Shown: piece after piece, positions 45,852 through 54,470 of the stretch
Position numbering within the stretch: the stretch's first letter is position 1
Layout of the letters: the number at the start of each line of letters is the position of its first letter
Assembly (NCBI GenBank): GCA_002327985.1
Contig: DCVM01000181.1
Location: 1 to 64,000 of the forward strand
Direction: 5' to 3'
Length of the DNA: 64,000 nucleotides
Origin: Syntrophaceae bacterium UBA2188
GTDB lineage: Bacteria > Desulfobacterota > BSN033 > UBA1163
Position numbers and translations under genes: made by a program
The notes under the pieces: model-generated
The model's database searches: none
Told to the model about the DNA's origin: nothing
The model's input: only the letters and a program-made list of their open reading frames with translations

Positions 45852-45920
45852 ATGGAATATTGGAAGAGTGGAAAAATGGAATAGTGGGTAACCCATTATT
45901 CCAACATTCCATTATTCCAG
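45852..45920. repeat. A/T-rich imperfect inverted repeat (GGAAT/ATTCC type)
   Basis: ATGGAATATTGGAAGAGTGG and AATGGAATAGTGGGTAACCC on one side, matched by CCCATTATTCCAACATTCC and ATTATTCCAG on the other. It sits between the flxA-like gene and the FAD oxidase gene. Confidence 0.6.
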
Positions 45921-45972
45921 GGGTGCAAAAAAGGGTGTAGAAACTCTAATACATTTAATATGGAGAGAGACA

Positions 45973-48552
45973 ATGGATTATACTAAAGATCTGATCCAAA
46001 TTGTAGGTGAAAAAAATGTTAAGACCGATGAAATCGAACGACTCTGTTACTCCAGGGATCTCTCGGTCCACGAGGCCGTTCCGGATGTCATTGTCTTCGC
46101 CAATACCACAGAAGAAGTTTCAAAAATTATGTCTTTGGCCCATCATGGAAAAATTCCTGTGACCCCAAGAGGATCGGGGACAAGTGCTGTAGGGGGTGCT
46201 TTAGCCGCCAAAGGAGGCATTCTGCTTGATTTAAGCAGGATGAACCGTATTCTCGAGATAGACAAAGAGAATGGATATGCGGTGGTTGAACCTGGCGTCA
46301 TATGCAACCAGCTTAATGCAGCCATTGCCCCAACCCATTTTTTTCCTCCCGATCCTGGAAGTGCGAATCTCGCCTCACTGGGAGGAATGGTCTCAACCAA
46401 TGCCAGCGGAAATCGGGCTCTGAAGTATGGGACAACGAAGAATTATGTCTTGGGGCTGGAAGTGGTACTGGCCGATGCTCGAATCATTAACACAGGGTCG
46501 GTCTTGGGCAAGACTTCCTCCGGATACGACCTGACCCAGCTCTTCACCCAGGCCGAGGGGACGCTGGGGATTATCACAAAGGTCATTCTAAGAATTCTCC
46601 CCGTTCCCGAATATGTTGCTTTTGCAGAGGCCCGATTTCCCTCTACCCTGGATGCCGGAAAGGCCGTTCGGGAGATCTTGACCTCGGGGATCGCCCTCTC
46701 TTCCTGTGAGATTTTGGATAAAGTGACGATCGATGTGGTAAATAAAGCGATGGGACTCAACATCCCCGATCAAGTGGGATGTCTCCTCTTCATTGAAATC
46801 GATGGGAATAAAAAAGCTGTTCAGGAAAACATAGAAAAAATTAATAAAATTTGTAAAACCAATAATGGGATTGAAAATAGATGGGAGGATGACCCTGCGA
46901 AACGTCTTAAGATGTGGGCCGCCCGTCAAGGGATTGTTGCCTCTTTGTCGAAAGTCAAGAGAGGATCAAGGATGCAATCCATTATGGATGACCCGGGAAT
47001 ACCTATCACCAAAATTCCGGAAGCCATTATGGAAATCAAGAAAATCTCGGAGAAACATCATCTCCCCATCAATACTTTTGGCCATATCGGTGATGGGAAT
47101 ATTCATCCCATCATCATCTCGGACCCCAGAAACAAGGAGCAATGGAATACCATCAAAGAAGTAGCCAAAGACTTAATTGACCTCACGATCCGGCTCCGGG
47201 GAACGCTCACCGCAGAGCATGGAACGGGAATGGCCAAATCGCCTTATATTAAGAAGGAGCTCGGGGAAACCCTCAAAGTCATGAAGGAGATCAAAAAAGC
47301 CCTTGACCCCAACAATATACTCAATCCGGGAAAGATGGGATTCGATGACTCCATTCAAGACATTTATGAGAATTTTGCCTTTTTACCCCTTGTTCAAAGG
47401 ACTAACGAGATTCAATCCTTCGGGGAGGCACTGGATAATGAGATCATGGCCTGTATCATGTGCGGATTCTGTCGAGCCGGGTGTCCCACTTATGGGGAAA
47501 CTTTCCTCGAATCCATCAATGCGCGCGGAAGAGTAATATTGGCCTATCACCTCCTCACCGGGAGACTGAAACCCTCGAAAGAACTGGCGGAAAGATTTTA
47601 TAAGTGCACCACATGCTTGAACTGCAATGCCGTCTGCCCCGCAGGTGTCCAGGTTTCCGATATTGTCCAGGCTGCCCGCCTACGGCTGGTGGAGGCAGGA
47701 TACCTTCCCCCCATCCACGGAACGCTCATGCGATCCATTGAAGAAAAAGGAAATCCCTTCGGGGAAGCCACAGAAAAAAGGCAGGATATCTATCCCACAG
47801 AGTATAAGCCTAAAGAAAAAGCAACCACCCTTCTTTTTTTCGGGTGTGTGGCTTCCTATCAAGATATCAATGTCATTCCAAGCACCTTGAAGATCATGGA
47901 TAAGGCGAAGATTGACTATACGACGTTGGGGACGGAGGAGCAATGCTGTGGATATATCTCTTATCTGGTCGGGGATGAAAAAGAATTTGAGAGATGTATC
48001 AAGAATAATAAAAATCATTTTGAACGGATGGGTTTCAAAGAAATGGTTACCACCTGCGCGGGGTGCTATCGAACCTTTAAAGATCTTTACCCAAAACATC
48101 ATGGGTTTCTCAGCATTCAAGTTTATCATACGGTAGAATATTTGGAAAAACTCATCACGGACGGCAAGCTCATTTTCAAGAATGGGGCTAAAATAAAAGT
48201 GGCTTATCACGATCCCTGTGATATCGGGCGGCATATGAATATCTATGATCCACCCCGAAATGTCATCAGGGCGATTCCGTCGTTAGAATTGATTGAATTT
48301 CCTCACAACAGGAACCTTGCCAAATGCTGTGGCGGGGGGGGGGGATTGAAGGCCTTCGATACTGACATGAGTTTAGAAATATCTTACAAGCGCGTTCAGC
48401 AGGTCTCCGGTATAGGAGTTGACCTAATTGTTTCCGCCTGCCCCTCCTGTAAATCTAACTTACAGGTGGCTGCAGCCAGACTTCGAAAAGAGAAAAAAGG
48501 CCGCATCAAGGTGATGGACATTACGGAATTAGTGGCGGAGGCCCTCGCCTAA
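45973..48552 (+). CDS. FAD-linked oxidase / Fe-S / CCG fusion (GlcD-GlcF or D-lactate dehydrogenase type)
   Basis: An 859-residue fusion. The N-terminal VAO/PCMH FAD domain (about 35-215) has VTPRGSGTSAVGGALA and FTQAEGTLGIITKVILRI. An FAD-oxidase C domain follows (about 215-455) with FGHIGDGNIHP and LTAEHGTGMAKSPY. Then two 4Fe-4S motifs, CIMCGFCRAGCP near 493 and CTTCLNCNAVCP near 545. Last are two CCG domains with EQCCGYISY and AKCCGGGGGLKAFD. It should oxidise a D-2-hydroxyacid (lactate or glycolate) and pass electrons onward, perhaps to the Hdr/Flx complex upstream. The second CCG is encoded by an 11-G run (48334-48344). Substrate not fixed by sequence. Confidence 0.9.
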   Translation: MDYTKDLIQIVGEKNVKTDEIERLCYSRDLSVHEAVPDVIVFANTTEEVSKIMSLAHHGKIPVTPRGSGTSAVGGALAAKGGILLDLSRMNRILEIDKENGYAVVEPGVICNQLNAAIAPTHFFPPDPGSANLASLGGMVSTNASGNRALKYGTTKNYVLGLEVVLADARIINTGSVLGKTSSGYDLTQLFTQAEGTLGIITKVILRILPVPEYVAFAEARFPSTLDAGKAVREILTSGIALSSCEILDKVTIDVVNKAMGLNIPDQVGCLLFIEIDGNKKAVQENIEKINKICKTNNGIENRWEDDPAKRLKMWAARQGIVASLSKVKRGSRMQSIMDDPGIPITKIPEAIMEIKKISEKHHLPINTFGHIGDGNIHPIIISDPRNKEQWNTIKEVAKDLIDLTIRLRGTLTAEHGTGMAKSPYIKKELGETLKVMKEIKKALDPNNILNPGKMGFDDSIQDIYENFAFLPLVQRTNEIQSFGEALDNEIMACIMCGFCRAGCPTYGETFLESINARGRVILAYHLLTGRLKPSKELAERFYKCTTCLNCNAVCPAGVQVSDIVQAARLRLVEAGYLPPIHGTLMRSIEEKGNPFGEATEKRQDIYPTEYKPKEKATTLLFFGCVASYQDINVIPSTLKIMDKAKIDYTTLGTEEQCCGYISYLVGDEKEFERCIKNNKNHFERMGFKEMVTTCAGCYRTFKDLYPKHHGFLSIQVYHTVEYLEKLITDGKLIFKNGAKIKVAYHDPCDIGRHMNIYDPPRNVIRAIPSLELIEFPHNRNLAKCCGGGGGLKAFDTDMSLEISYKRVQQVSGIGVDLIVSACPSCKSNLQVAAARLRKEKKGRIKVMDITELVAEALA

Positions 48553-48643
48553 AGAAAGCATAAAGTATAGCACATAGGGTAATATCTTTAAAAAAGGCTT
48601 TTCCCCCTTCACTCTTTACTGCTTACTACCTACTGCTTACTCT

Positions 48644-49174
48644 TTATTTAGTGAGGTAATCTTTCCATATTTCCTCGAACCGATCAAACATCTCTTTTAT
48701 CTCATATAAAAAAGCCATATCCATGAGATAATCTTCGAGCGAAGTGGCGACAGAACTCTCAATAAATCCTTTGCATTGAATTTTGGAGGGAGCCGGAGTG
48801 ATTTCGCAACCAATCATCCAAGCTCGCCCTTTCCGAATAGGTAGATCGATATGGGGGGTTCCTCCCTCGTCAACATATCGCACATGCATACAACGCAAGC
48901 ATTTGTTCTTCCTTACCTTAATCGCCTGGTCGATCTCTTCATCCACAGACTGACGGATAACCCTTTTGATCAGGGCATTTCTCTCTTTCGGTGCCATCCA
49001 TCGGACTAATGAAATGATTTCCCTTTTGGCCTCTTGAATGGATCGAATGATCTCATCCATCACCATAGAAGGCGAATGGGTCTGTTCTAATTGAAGGACC
49101 CTGACCTCTTGGAGGATCAGGATTTTGATGGTCAATCTGATGGCTTCCTTTAATTTTTTATCTTCTTCTTGCAT
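48644..49174 (-). CDS. Conserved hypothetical protein with four-Cys site
   Basis: A 176-residue protein. The N-terminal half is helical and charged (LKEAIRLTIKILILQEV, IIRSIQEAKREIISLV). The middle has CLRCMHVRY, then IGCEIT and IQCKGF, four Cys that could hold zinc or a Fe-S cluster. The C-terminus is helical. I do not recognise the family. It is alone between convergent and divergent neighbours; the 90 bases after it carry repeated CTTACT words. Confidence 0.55.
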   Translation of the reverse strand: MQEEDKKLKEAIRLTIKILILQEVRVLQLEQTHSPSMVMDEIIRSIQEAKREIISLVRWMAPKERNALIKRVIRQSVDEEIDQAIKVRKNKCLRCMHVRYVDEGGTPHIDLPIRKGRAWMIGCEITPAPSKIQCKGFIESSVATSLEDYLMDMAFLYEIKEMFDRFEEIWKDYLTK

Positions 49175-49286
49175 AGACCTCTTTTATCAAAAAGATAGAT
49201 TTTTAGCAAGTGGAATATCGGCGTTTCGGATAACCCCTTTGCGGGTTTTGATTGAAAATAAAGTGGAAAGATAATAAAATGTTTTA

Positions 49287-50174
49287 ATGGTGCAGTTCCC
49301 AACAACGGTCTTGGAGGGGAAAAAACTGCCGAGGCTGATTTTTTCTGCTCAGCCTCCCGTCTTTCGAGGTCATCGGGAAATCTATCCCCTCATGAAAAAA
49401 GTTTATGAAATGGGGACCTGGTGTCTTGATCTTCCCTCGCCAAAACATCTCGAATCTTTTAGGGAGTTAAAAAATTTAACTCTTGACGAAACCCTGACAG
49501 GCCTCTGCCATTTAGAGGTGGAAACAGGAGCCTCTTTCTTAGGGAAACCCCTTCATCAATTTGAAACGAAAGTCGTCTCAACCATTAAAAAAAACCTGAG
49601 CCTTCCCCAATCGATTCGAAATCTGCCACCCATTCCGATTGGGTCTGAAGTGTTCACTCAGAAAGAGATCGACCGGATTGGTTTTGATCCCCAACGTTTT
49701 GAAAAAGCCCTCTCTTTTTTTCATCCCGGGGAATCCCCTTTCGTCTTGGTTGGAGGAAGATATGGAGATTGGTTATTGGCTTTAGGGAGAATTGATCTTC
49801 TCAAACAGATGATGGCCAAGGTGAGAGAGAAAGGATTCACCCCTGTCTATTCGGGTCAGTGGGCAACCTTCTGTCTTCCAAAGGCTAAATCCCTGGATGT
49901 GGTGGCCTATGCTATCCCCATCAACAGGAAGTGGAGCTTTTTCAATCTGGATCAGGCCTGCGTTCTGATTAAGAAATTTGATAGACCCGTGATCAGTCTG
50001 AATCCATTGGCGGATGGAACACTGTTAAAGAATTCAGAGGAGGCTTTTTCGTTTCTCTTTAAAGATTTGAAGATCACTCTGGCGATTGCAGAGATTCATT
50101 CGGAGCAGGAGGTTGAGATCCTATTGAGCGCGGTGGCGAAAATACCTTCTCTCATCCCCCCCCGAAAAACATGA
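49287..50174 (+). CDS. Hypothetical protein, possibly TIM-barrel-like
   Basis: A 295-residue protein with alternating strands and helices: VLEGKKLPRLIFSAQPP, GLCHLEVETGASFLGKPL, GESPFVLVGGRYGDWLLAL, FDRPVISLNPLADG and KITLAIAEIHSEQEVEIL. This pattern and the late PVISLNPLADGTLL and AIAEIHS blocks suggest an aldolase-like or aldo-keto TIM barrel, but no active-site motif is certain. The ribosome site is weak. It runs into the 3' end of the next gene on the other strand. Confidence 0.5.
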   Translation: MVQFPTTVLEGKKLPRLIFSAQPPVFRGHREIYPLMKKVYEMGTWCLDLPSPKHLESFRELKNLTLDETLTGLCHLEVETGASFLGKPLHQFETKVVSTIKKNLSLPQSIRNLPPIPIGSEVFTQKEIDRIGFDPQRFEKALSFFHPGESPFVLVGGRYGDWLLALGRIDLLKQMMAKVREKGFTPVYSGQWATFCLPKAKSLDVVAYAIPINRKWSFFNLDQACVLIKKFDRPVISLNPLADGTLLKNSEEAFSFLFKDLKITLAIAEIHSEQEVEILLSAVAKIPSLIPPRKT

Positions 50175-50724
50175 TGCAGGCTGCGATAAGGGGGATTGAA
50201 ACATTATCATCCACCCGAATGGGAAGCAGTTCGATGAGGGTGGCCCCTAAAGCCGCCAGACTTCCCCAGAATCGATTCAGATCAGGATAAAGCCAGACGA
50301 TAAGGAGAGAAGAAAAAAAGAAAGCTAAACTTCCTTCCAGGGTCTTTCCGAAGATACGGATTTTTCCGATCCCCTTACCCACAAGAGCGGCTGCAGTATC
50401 CGAGAGAATCAGGATGAGGAGACTGACCATCGCAATGGATTTCGGGAAGAAAAGAATAACCACGATGCTGGAGAAAAGAAAATAGGTCGCACCCATGAAC
50501 GTATTTCTTTCCTCTTCTCTGAGAACAGTTCCAAGAAAATATTTCTGAAAAAGAGAGGCCATTCCAGAATGGTAGTGGCGGAGTAGATCAACCATGAGGA
50601 ATCCCAGGAAAAGGGGGAGGAGGATGGCAATCACCGTCTCCTTGGTAAGCATTGCATATCCGATGGGAATGGAGAGGGTCGCCAGATGAACTATCTTTCT
50701 TCTAATCTCAACGCCGGTGATCAT
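50152..50724 (-). CDS. Dolichol kinase / CTP-dependent diacylglycerol kinase family membrane protein
   Basis: A 190-residue protein with five or six hydrophobic segments. EIRRKIVHLATLSIPIGYA and LSDTAAALVGKGIGK with GKTLEGSLAFFFSS match the SEC59/DGK1/VTE5 family of CTP-dependent lipid kinases. In bacteria the substrate is uncertain: polyprenol, phytol or diacylglycerol. Its 3' end overlaps the convergent upstream gene by 23 bases, an unusual arrangement. Confidence 0.8.
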   Translation of the reverse strand: MITGVEIRRKIVHLATLSIPIGYAMLTKETVIAILLPLFLGFLMVDLLRHYHSGMASLFQKYFLGTVLREEERNTFMGATYFLFSSIVVILFFPKSIAMVSLLILILSDTAAALVGKGIGKIRIFGKTLEGSLAFFFSSLLIVWLYPDLNRFWGSLAALGATLIELLPIRVDDNVSIPLIAACIMFFGGG

Positions 50725-50803
50725 AACACAGTTTGGAGGTTAGAGTTCGGAGTAGAGAGCAATAAACATTAATCTAAAAAATCCGAATTCCTCAATCTTA
50801 ACC

Positions 50804-51541
50804 TCAGTTTTTGCTTTTGGTCGCCTCTAACTTTCTTAGTTTCTCTATTTCGTCAGGGGTGAGCGACCGAAATTGCCCGAAAGGAAGATCTCCCAATTGA
50901 ATCGGCCCGTATTCGACTCGCTTCAACTTGAGAACGGGGTGGCCTATCGCTGAAAACATTCTCTTCACCAGATGGTTTCTCCCCTCTGTCACCACAATCC
51001 GAAGCCAGCTATTTTTCTCCTTTTGCCGGATAAGGCTGCAGGAAACGGCCTTCGCTTCCCCGTCCTCGAGGTACACTCCCCTCTTAAGTTGTATTAGTTT
51101 TTTCTCCTCCGGGACTCCTGCTACCTTCACAAAATAGGTCTTCCGAACGGAAAATCTGGGATGGGAGAGGTGGTGAGCGAGATCCCCATCATTGGTGAGG
51201 AGAAGAAGGCCTTCTGCGTCGAAATCGAGACGACCCACTGGATAAATTCTCGATTTCACATTTTTAAGAAAATCCAAAACGGTCGGCCTTCCCTGAGGGT
51301 CTTTGGCCGTGGAAAGATAACCCCTGGGTTTATTGAGGAGGAGAATAATTTTAGGTTCAAAATGTTTAAGTCTTTTTCCATCCACCTTGATATGATCCTT
51401 GAAGGGATCGGCTTTAACACCCAACCTCTCCACGACTTGACCATTGACAGACACCCTTCCCTCGGTCACCATCCTTTCAGCTTCTCTCCTCGAGGCGATC
51501 CCGGCCTTGGCTAAAATCTTTTGAATTCGTTCCAGTGCCAA
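50804..51541 (-). CDS. rluB: 23S rRNA pseudouridine synthase (RluB/RsuA family)
   Basis: A 245-residue synthase. N-terminal S4 RNA-binding domain (IQKILAKAGIASRREAERMV), then the RsuA-type catalytic domain with VGRLDFDAEGLLLLTNDGDL, whose Asp is the nucleophile, and VVTEGRNHLVKRMF. RluB modifies U2605 of 23S rRNA; RsuA or RluE assignments cannot be ruled out from sequence. It follows scpB, a common pair. Confidence 0.93.
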   Translation of the reverse strand: MALERIQKILAKAGIASRREAERMVTEGRVSVNGQVVERLGVKADPFKDHIKVDGKRLKHFEPKIILLLNKPRGYLSTAKDPQGRPTVLDFLKNVKSRIYPVGRLDFDAEGLLLLTNDGDLAHHLSHPRFSVRKTYFVKVAGVPEEKKLIQLKRGVYLEDGEAKAVSCSLIRQKEKNSWLRIVVTEGRNHLVKRMFSAIGHPVLKLKRVEYGPIQLGDLPFGQFRSLTPDEIEKLRKLEATKSKN

Positions 51542-51550
51542 TGGAATTTC

Positions 51551-52159
51551 TCACGTTTCTTTTTCCCCTTCACTCCATTCCTCTTCCCTGTGAGGAGAAG
51601 GGGAGAGTGAGGGGTTTTCTAACATCTTTTCGGGTGTGGGAGGAAGTTGAATTTCTTTAAGATTAGGAAGATCAGAGAGTGTATTGAGACTGAAGAGTTC
51701 AAGAAAGGCCTTCGTGGTTCCATAGACCATGGGACGTCCGGGGAGGTCTTTACGGCCCATGATCTTGATCAATCCCTTTTCCAAAAGGGTATGAAGAACA
51801 GACCCTGAATCCACTCCTCGAATCTCCTCGACCGTTGGCCGAATGACGGGCTGACGGTAGGCAACGATGGCCAATGTCTCCAAGGCGGCTTGGCTCAGCT
51901 TGATCGCTTTCACTTTTTTCAACCGGCTGACCCAACCAGCCCAAATGGGCTTTGTTCGGAATTGATACCCGCTGGCTATCTCTGCCAGTTCGATTCCTTT
52001 AGAATGATCCTGATATTCTGCCTGGATCTGACGAATCCCTTCCAAGATCGCTTCTTGGTTGGATTCGGGCAGAATCTCGACAAGGGCCTCAAGCCGGATC
52101 GGAGAATCTGAAATGAAAAAAAGACTTTCTAATATGGGTTTGATTTCAAAATGATCCAT
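51551..52159 (-). CDS. scpB: Segregation and condensation protein B
   Basis: A 202-residue winged-helix partner of ScpA and SMC in chromosome condensation. ILESLFFISDSPI at the start, LSQAALETLAIVAYRQPVIRPTVEEIRGV in the middle and GRKDLPGRPMVYGTT are typical. The last 20 residues (SPSPHREEEWSEGEKE) are encoded by a palindrome and are not family sequence. scpA is not adjacent here. Confidence 0.95.
   Translation of the reverse strand: MDHFEIKPILESLFFISDSPIRLEALVEILPESNQEAILEGIRQIQAEYQDHSKGIELAEIASGYQFRTKPIWAGWVSRLKKVKAIKLSQAALETLAIVAYRQPVIRPTVEEIRGVDSGSVLHTLLEKGLIKIMGRKDLPGRPMVYGTTKAFLELFSLNTLSDLPNLKEIQLPPTPEKMLENPSLSPSPHREEEWSEGEKET
51565..51614. repeat. Palindrome overlapping the 3' end of scpB
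   Basis: CCCCTTCACTCcattCCTCTTCC, then CTGTGA, then GGAGAAGG, GGA and GAGTGAGGGG. It encodes the odd C-terminal tail of ScpB. Confidence 0.6.
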
Positions 52160-52168
52160 GGGACGATC

Positions 52169-52396
52169 CTATCTCGTTTCAAAAAATTCTAACTTTTCAC
52201 CAGGGGAAATAGAACAGATGGCATGTTTATAGACCAGCTGATCCGTCTCGCCTCGGAGGATGATACAGAAATTATCAAAGCTGAGGATAACCCCTTCCAT
52301 CTTATGGCCAGTAGTCAATTCGACCACGACATGGTTTCGATCTCTCCGTATCCGATTGAGAAATTGATCCTGGATGTTTATCTGATTCTTGATCAT
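52169..52396 (-). CDS. hfq: RNA-binding protein Hfq
   Basis: A 75-residue Sm-like RNA chaperone. ATG 52396 has GGAGG six bases upstream, and overlaps the miaA stop (ATGA); a longer frame to 52420 is not used. Product starts MIKNQINIQDQFLNRIRRD, Sm1 motif VVVELTTGHKMEGVILSFDNFCIIL, Sm2 KHAICSISP. The proximal QxxFLN and KH motifs for sRNA binding are present. Confidence 0.97.
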   Translation of the reverse strand: MIKNQINIQDQFLNRIRRDRNHVVVELTTGHKMEGVILSFDNFCIILRGETDQLVYKHAICSISPGEKLEFFETR

Positions 52397-53349
52397 GCCT
52401 TTCCTCCCCCTCTTCCCCAAAACGATTTAATTTCGTGGAATATTTTTTGCCGATCCTTTGATGCATCCCACCAATGAACGTCTGGATCGGCCCTAAACCA
52501 GGTCCATTGTCGCTTGGCATAGTGACGGGTGTCTCTTTTCATCTGCCTAACGGCTTCCTCCCACCTGACCCTTTTTAAAAGAAATTGAACCATCTGTTTA
52601 TAACCTAAACTCTGCATCGGCTTCAATCCGGGGGCATAACCCATCTCCATCAGCCTTTCTACCTCTTGAAGAAATCCATTCTCTATCATCTGATCCGCTC
52701 TCTTTTCAATACGACGATAGAGGCTGTCCCGATCGACTTCCAGACCGATTTTTAAAGTCAGGTAGGGTCTCTCTCCAAAGCGATGCTGCCCTCGATAAAA
52801 AGAGATGGGGAGGCCGGTTGAATCATAGACCTCCAAGGCTCGTATTATTCGAAAGAGGTCATGAGGATGGAGATGAAAAGCCGTTTGGGAATCGGTTTTT
52901 TTTAAACGCTCATAAAGGGCACTCGATCCTTTCTCCTTGGCTTCCTGTTTCAAACGCTCCCTGACTTGAGGATCAATTTTAGGACTGGAAAAGAGTCCTT
53001 GAGTGAGGGTCTTGATATAAAGCCCCGTTCCACCCACAATCCAAATAGGTTTCTTGTCCTGGTATAATTGATCAATCGTCCTTCGACCCAGCATTCGATA
53101 GAGGGCAGCGTCAAAAGGTTGATCAGGAGTCACGATGTCAATCAGGTGATGGCGGACTCTTTTTTGATCGTCGGGCGTGGGCTTGGCTGTCCCGATATCC
53201 ATATACCGATAGACTTGCATGGAATCAGCATGGATGATTTCACCCCCTATTTCTTCCGCCCCTTCGAGTACCCATTTGGATTTCCCCGTTCCGGTTGGAC
53301 CGAGGAGAATCACCACCGAAGGCCGGCCCATTTCAACTCTTTCGGCCAT
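52393..53349 (-). CDS. miaA: tRNA dimethylallyltransferase
   Basis: A 318-residue enzyme making i6A37 in tRNAs reading UNN codons. P-loop ILLGPTGTGKSKWVLEG, substrate loop HADSMQVYRYMDIGTAKPT and IWIVGGTGLYIKTL, then RRTRHYAKRQ-like KRDTRHYAKRQWTWFR. miaA followed by hfq with an ATGA overlap is a classic order. Confidence 0.97.
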   Translation of the reverse strand: MAERVEMGRPSVVILLGPTGTGKSKWVLEGAEEIGGEIIHADSMQVYRYMDIGTAKPTPDDQKRVRHHLIDIVTPDQPFDAALYRMLGRRTIDQLYQDKKPIWIVGGTGLYIKTLTQGLFSSPKIDPQVRERLKQEAKEKGSSALYERLKKTDSQTAFHLHPHDLFRIIRALEVYDSTGLPISFYRGQHRFGERPYLTLKIGLEVDRDSLYRRIEKRADQMIENGFLQEVERLMEMGYAPGLKPMQSLGYKQMVQFLLKRVRWEEAVRQMKRDTRHYAKRQWTWFRADPDVHWWDASKDRQKIFHEIKSFWGRGGGKA

Positions 53350-53542
53350 ATGCCCTGGATTTTAATGAATTCATAATGAGACTTCAAGGGTAAAATAAAG
53401 GGAAATTCAATAAATTTCTCAATAAATTTTTCTTGAAATTGGACTTCAATTTATATAGGATGAACCCTCGGGATTAAACCTCAGGTGTCCTGGTTGATCA
53501 AGACGATCGGTTCATTTGAATTTCAAGCCATAGGAGGCCAAT

Positions 53543-54355
53543 ATGCCTTCCACATTTTTCATCAACCCGCGGTCCAATCCGGAAATGAGGAGCTTAAACG
53601 AAATCATCCTGCTTCCTCAGCAGAACCGTCTCCAGGATTATTTTCTTGGAGTCATGGCAATTCTTTCGGATCACTTTTCAATCAGATATTCAGCTCTTTT
53701 CCTCAGAGACCCTCAAAAGGATTGGCTTCATTTGGAAGCTCTCTTTGGAATCGAAAATGAAATCCATCCTCTCTCTTGCCCCATCCATAAAGGGACGATA
53801 GGAAAAGTCCTGGAATCAAGGCGACCCATGACGATCCAGAATTTAGGTCAAGAACCACTCTATGAAGAGATGATGAAGACCCAGAAACGGATGGAGAAGA
53901 TCCAACCCCCTTTACTCTGTGTCCCTCTCACAACAGACAATGAGTCGTTGGGTGTTATTAATATGAATTCCCTCTATGGCCCCAGACATGAATTTATTGA
54001 GGATTTTCAGTTCCTCTCCATTCTCTCAGCCATCCTCTCTCCGGTGATTAAAAATTATCAAATGAAGAAGGTCGAACCTGTTTTAAAAGAAGGTAAACCC
54101 AAGGCAAAATCCCATCTATTGGATGAGATCTTAGAACAGAAACTGGCCGAAGTTCTGAATAAAATTGATCCCTATGTGGAGACAAAGACTAAGATGGGTA
54201 TTTTTGATGACATCATTAGAGTGGTGGAGAAAATTTTGATCCGGTCTGCCTTAGAGAGGGTAAACTATGTTCAAATGACGGCCTCCCAACTCTTAGGAAT
54301 CAATCGAAACACCCTACGGAAGAAGATGAAAGATCTAAAGATCAAACCGAAGTAG
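53543..54355 (+). CDS. GAF-domain regulator with Fis-type HTH, no AAA+ domain
   Basis: A 270-residue protein. A GAF sensor domain (about 25-175: SIRYSALFLRDPQK, CPIHKGTIGKVLES, LLCVPLTTDNESLGVINM), a charged linker, then a C-terminal Fis-like HTH (MTASQLLGINRNTLRKKMKD). This is the layout of NifA/NorR-type activators without the sigma54-contacting ATPase. It may be a DNA-binding partner or repressor. GGAGG lies five bases upstream of the ATG. It is transcribed away from miaA. Confidence 0.85.
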   Translation: MPSTFFINPRSNPEMRSLNEIILLPQQNRLQDYFLGVMAILSDHFSIRYSALFLRDPQKDWLHLEALFGIENEIHPLSCPIHKGTIGKVLESRRPMTIQNLGQEPLYEEMMKTQKRMEKIQPPLLCVPLTTDNESLGVINMNSLYGPRHEFIEDFQFLSILSAILSPVIKNYQMKKVEPVLKEGKPKAKSHLLDEILEQKLAEVLNKIDPYVETKTKMGIFDDIIRVVEKILIRSALERVNYVQMTASQLLGINRNTLRKKMKDLKIKPK

Positions 54356-54470
54356 CTAAATTGCGGATGGCGGAATGGTGAGTGCGGAGCAAATTTCCGG
54401 AACCCGCATTCTCAATTCCGAAATCAGAATCCCCTTGCAATCCATCCTTTCAGAAGTCACAATTGAATCC

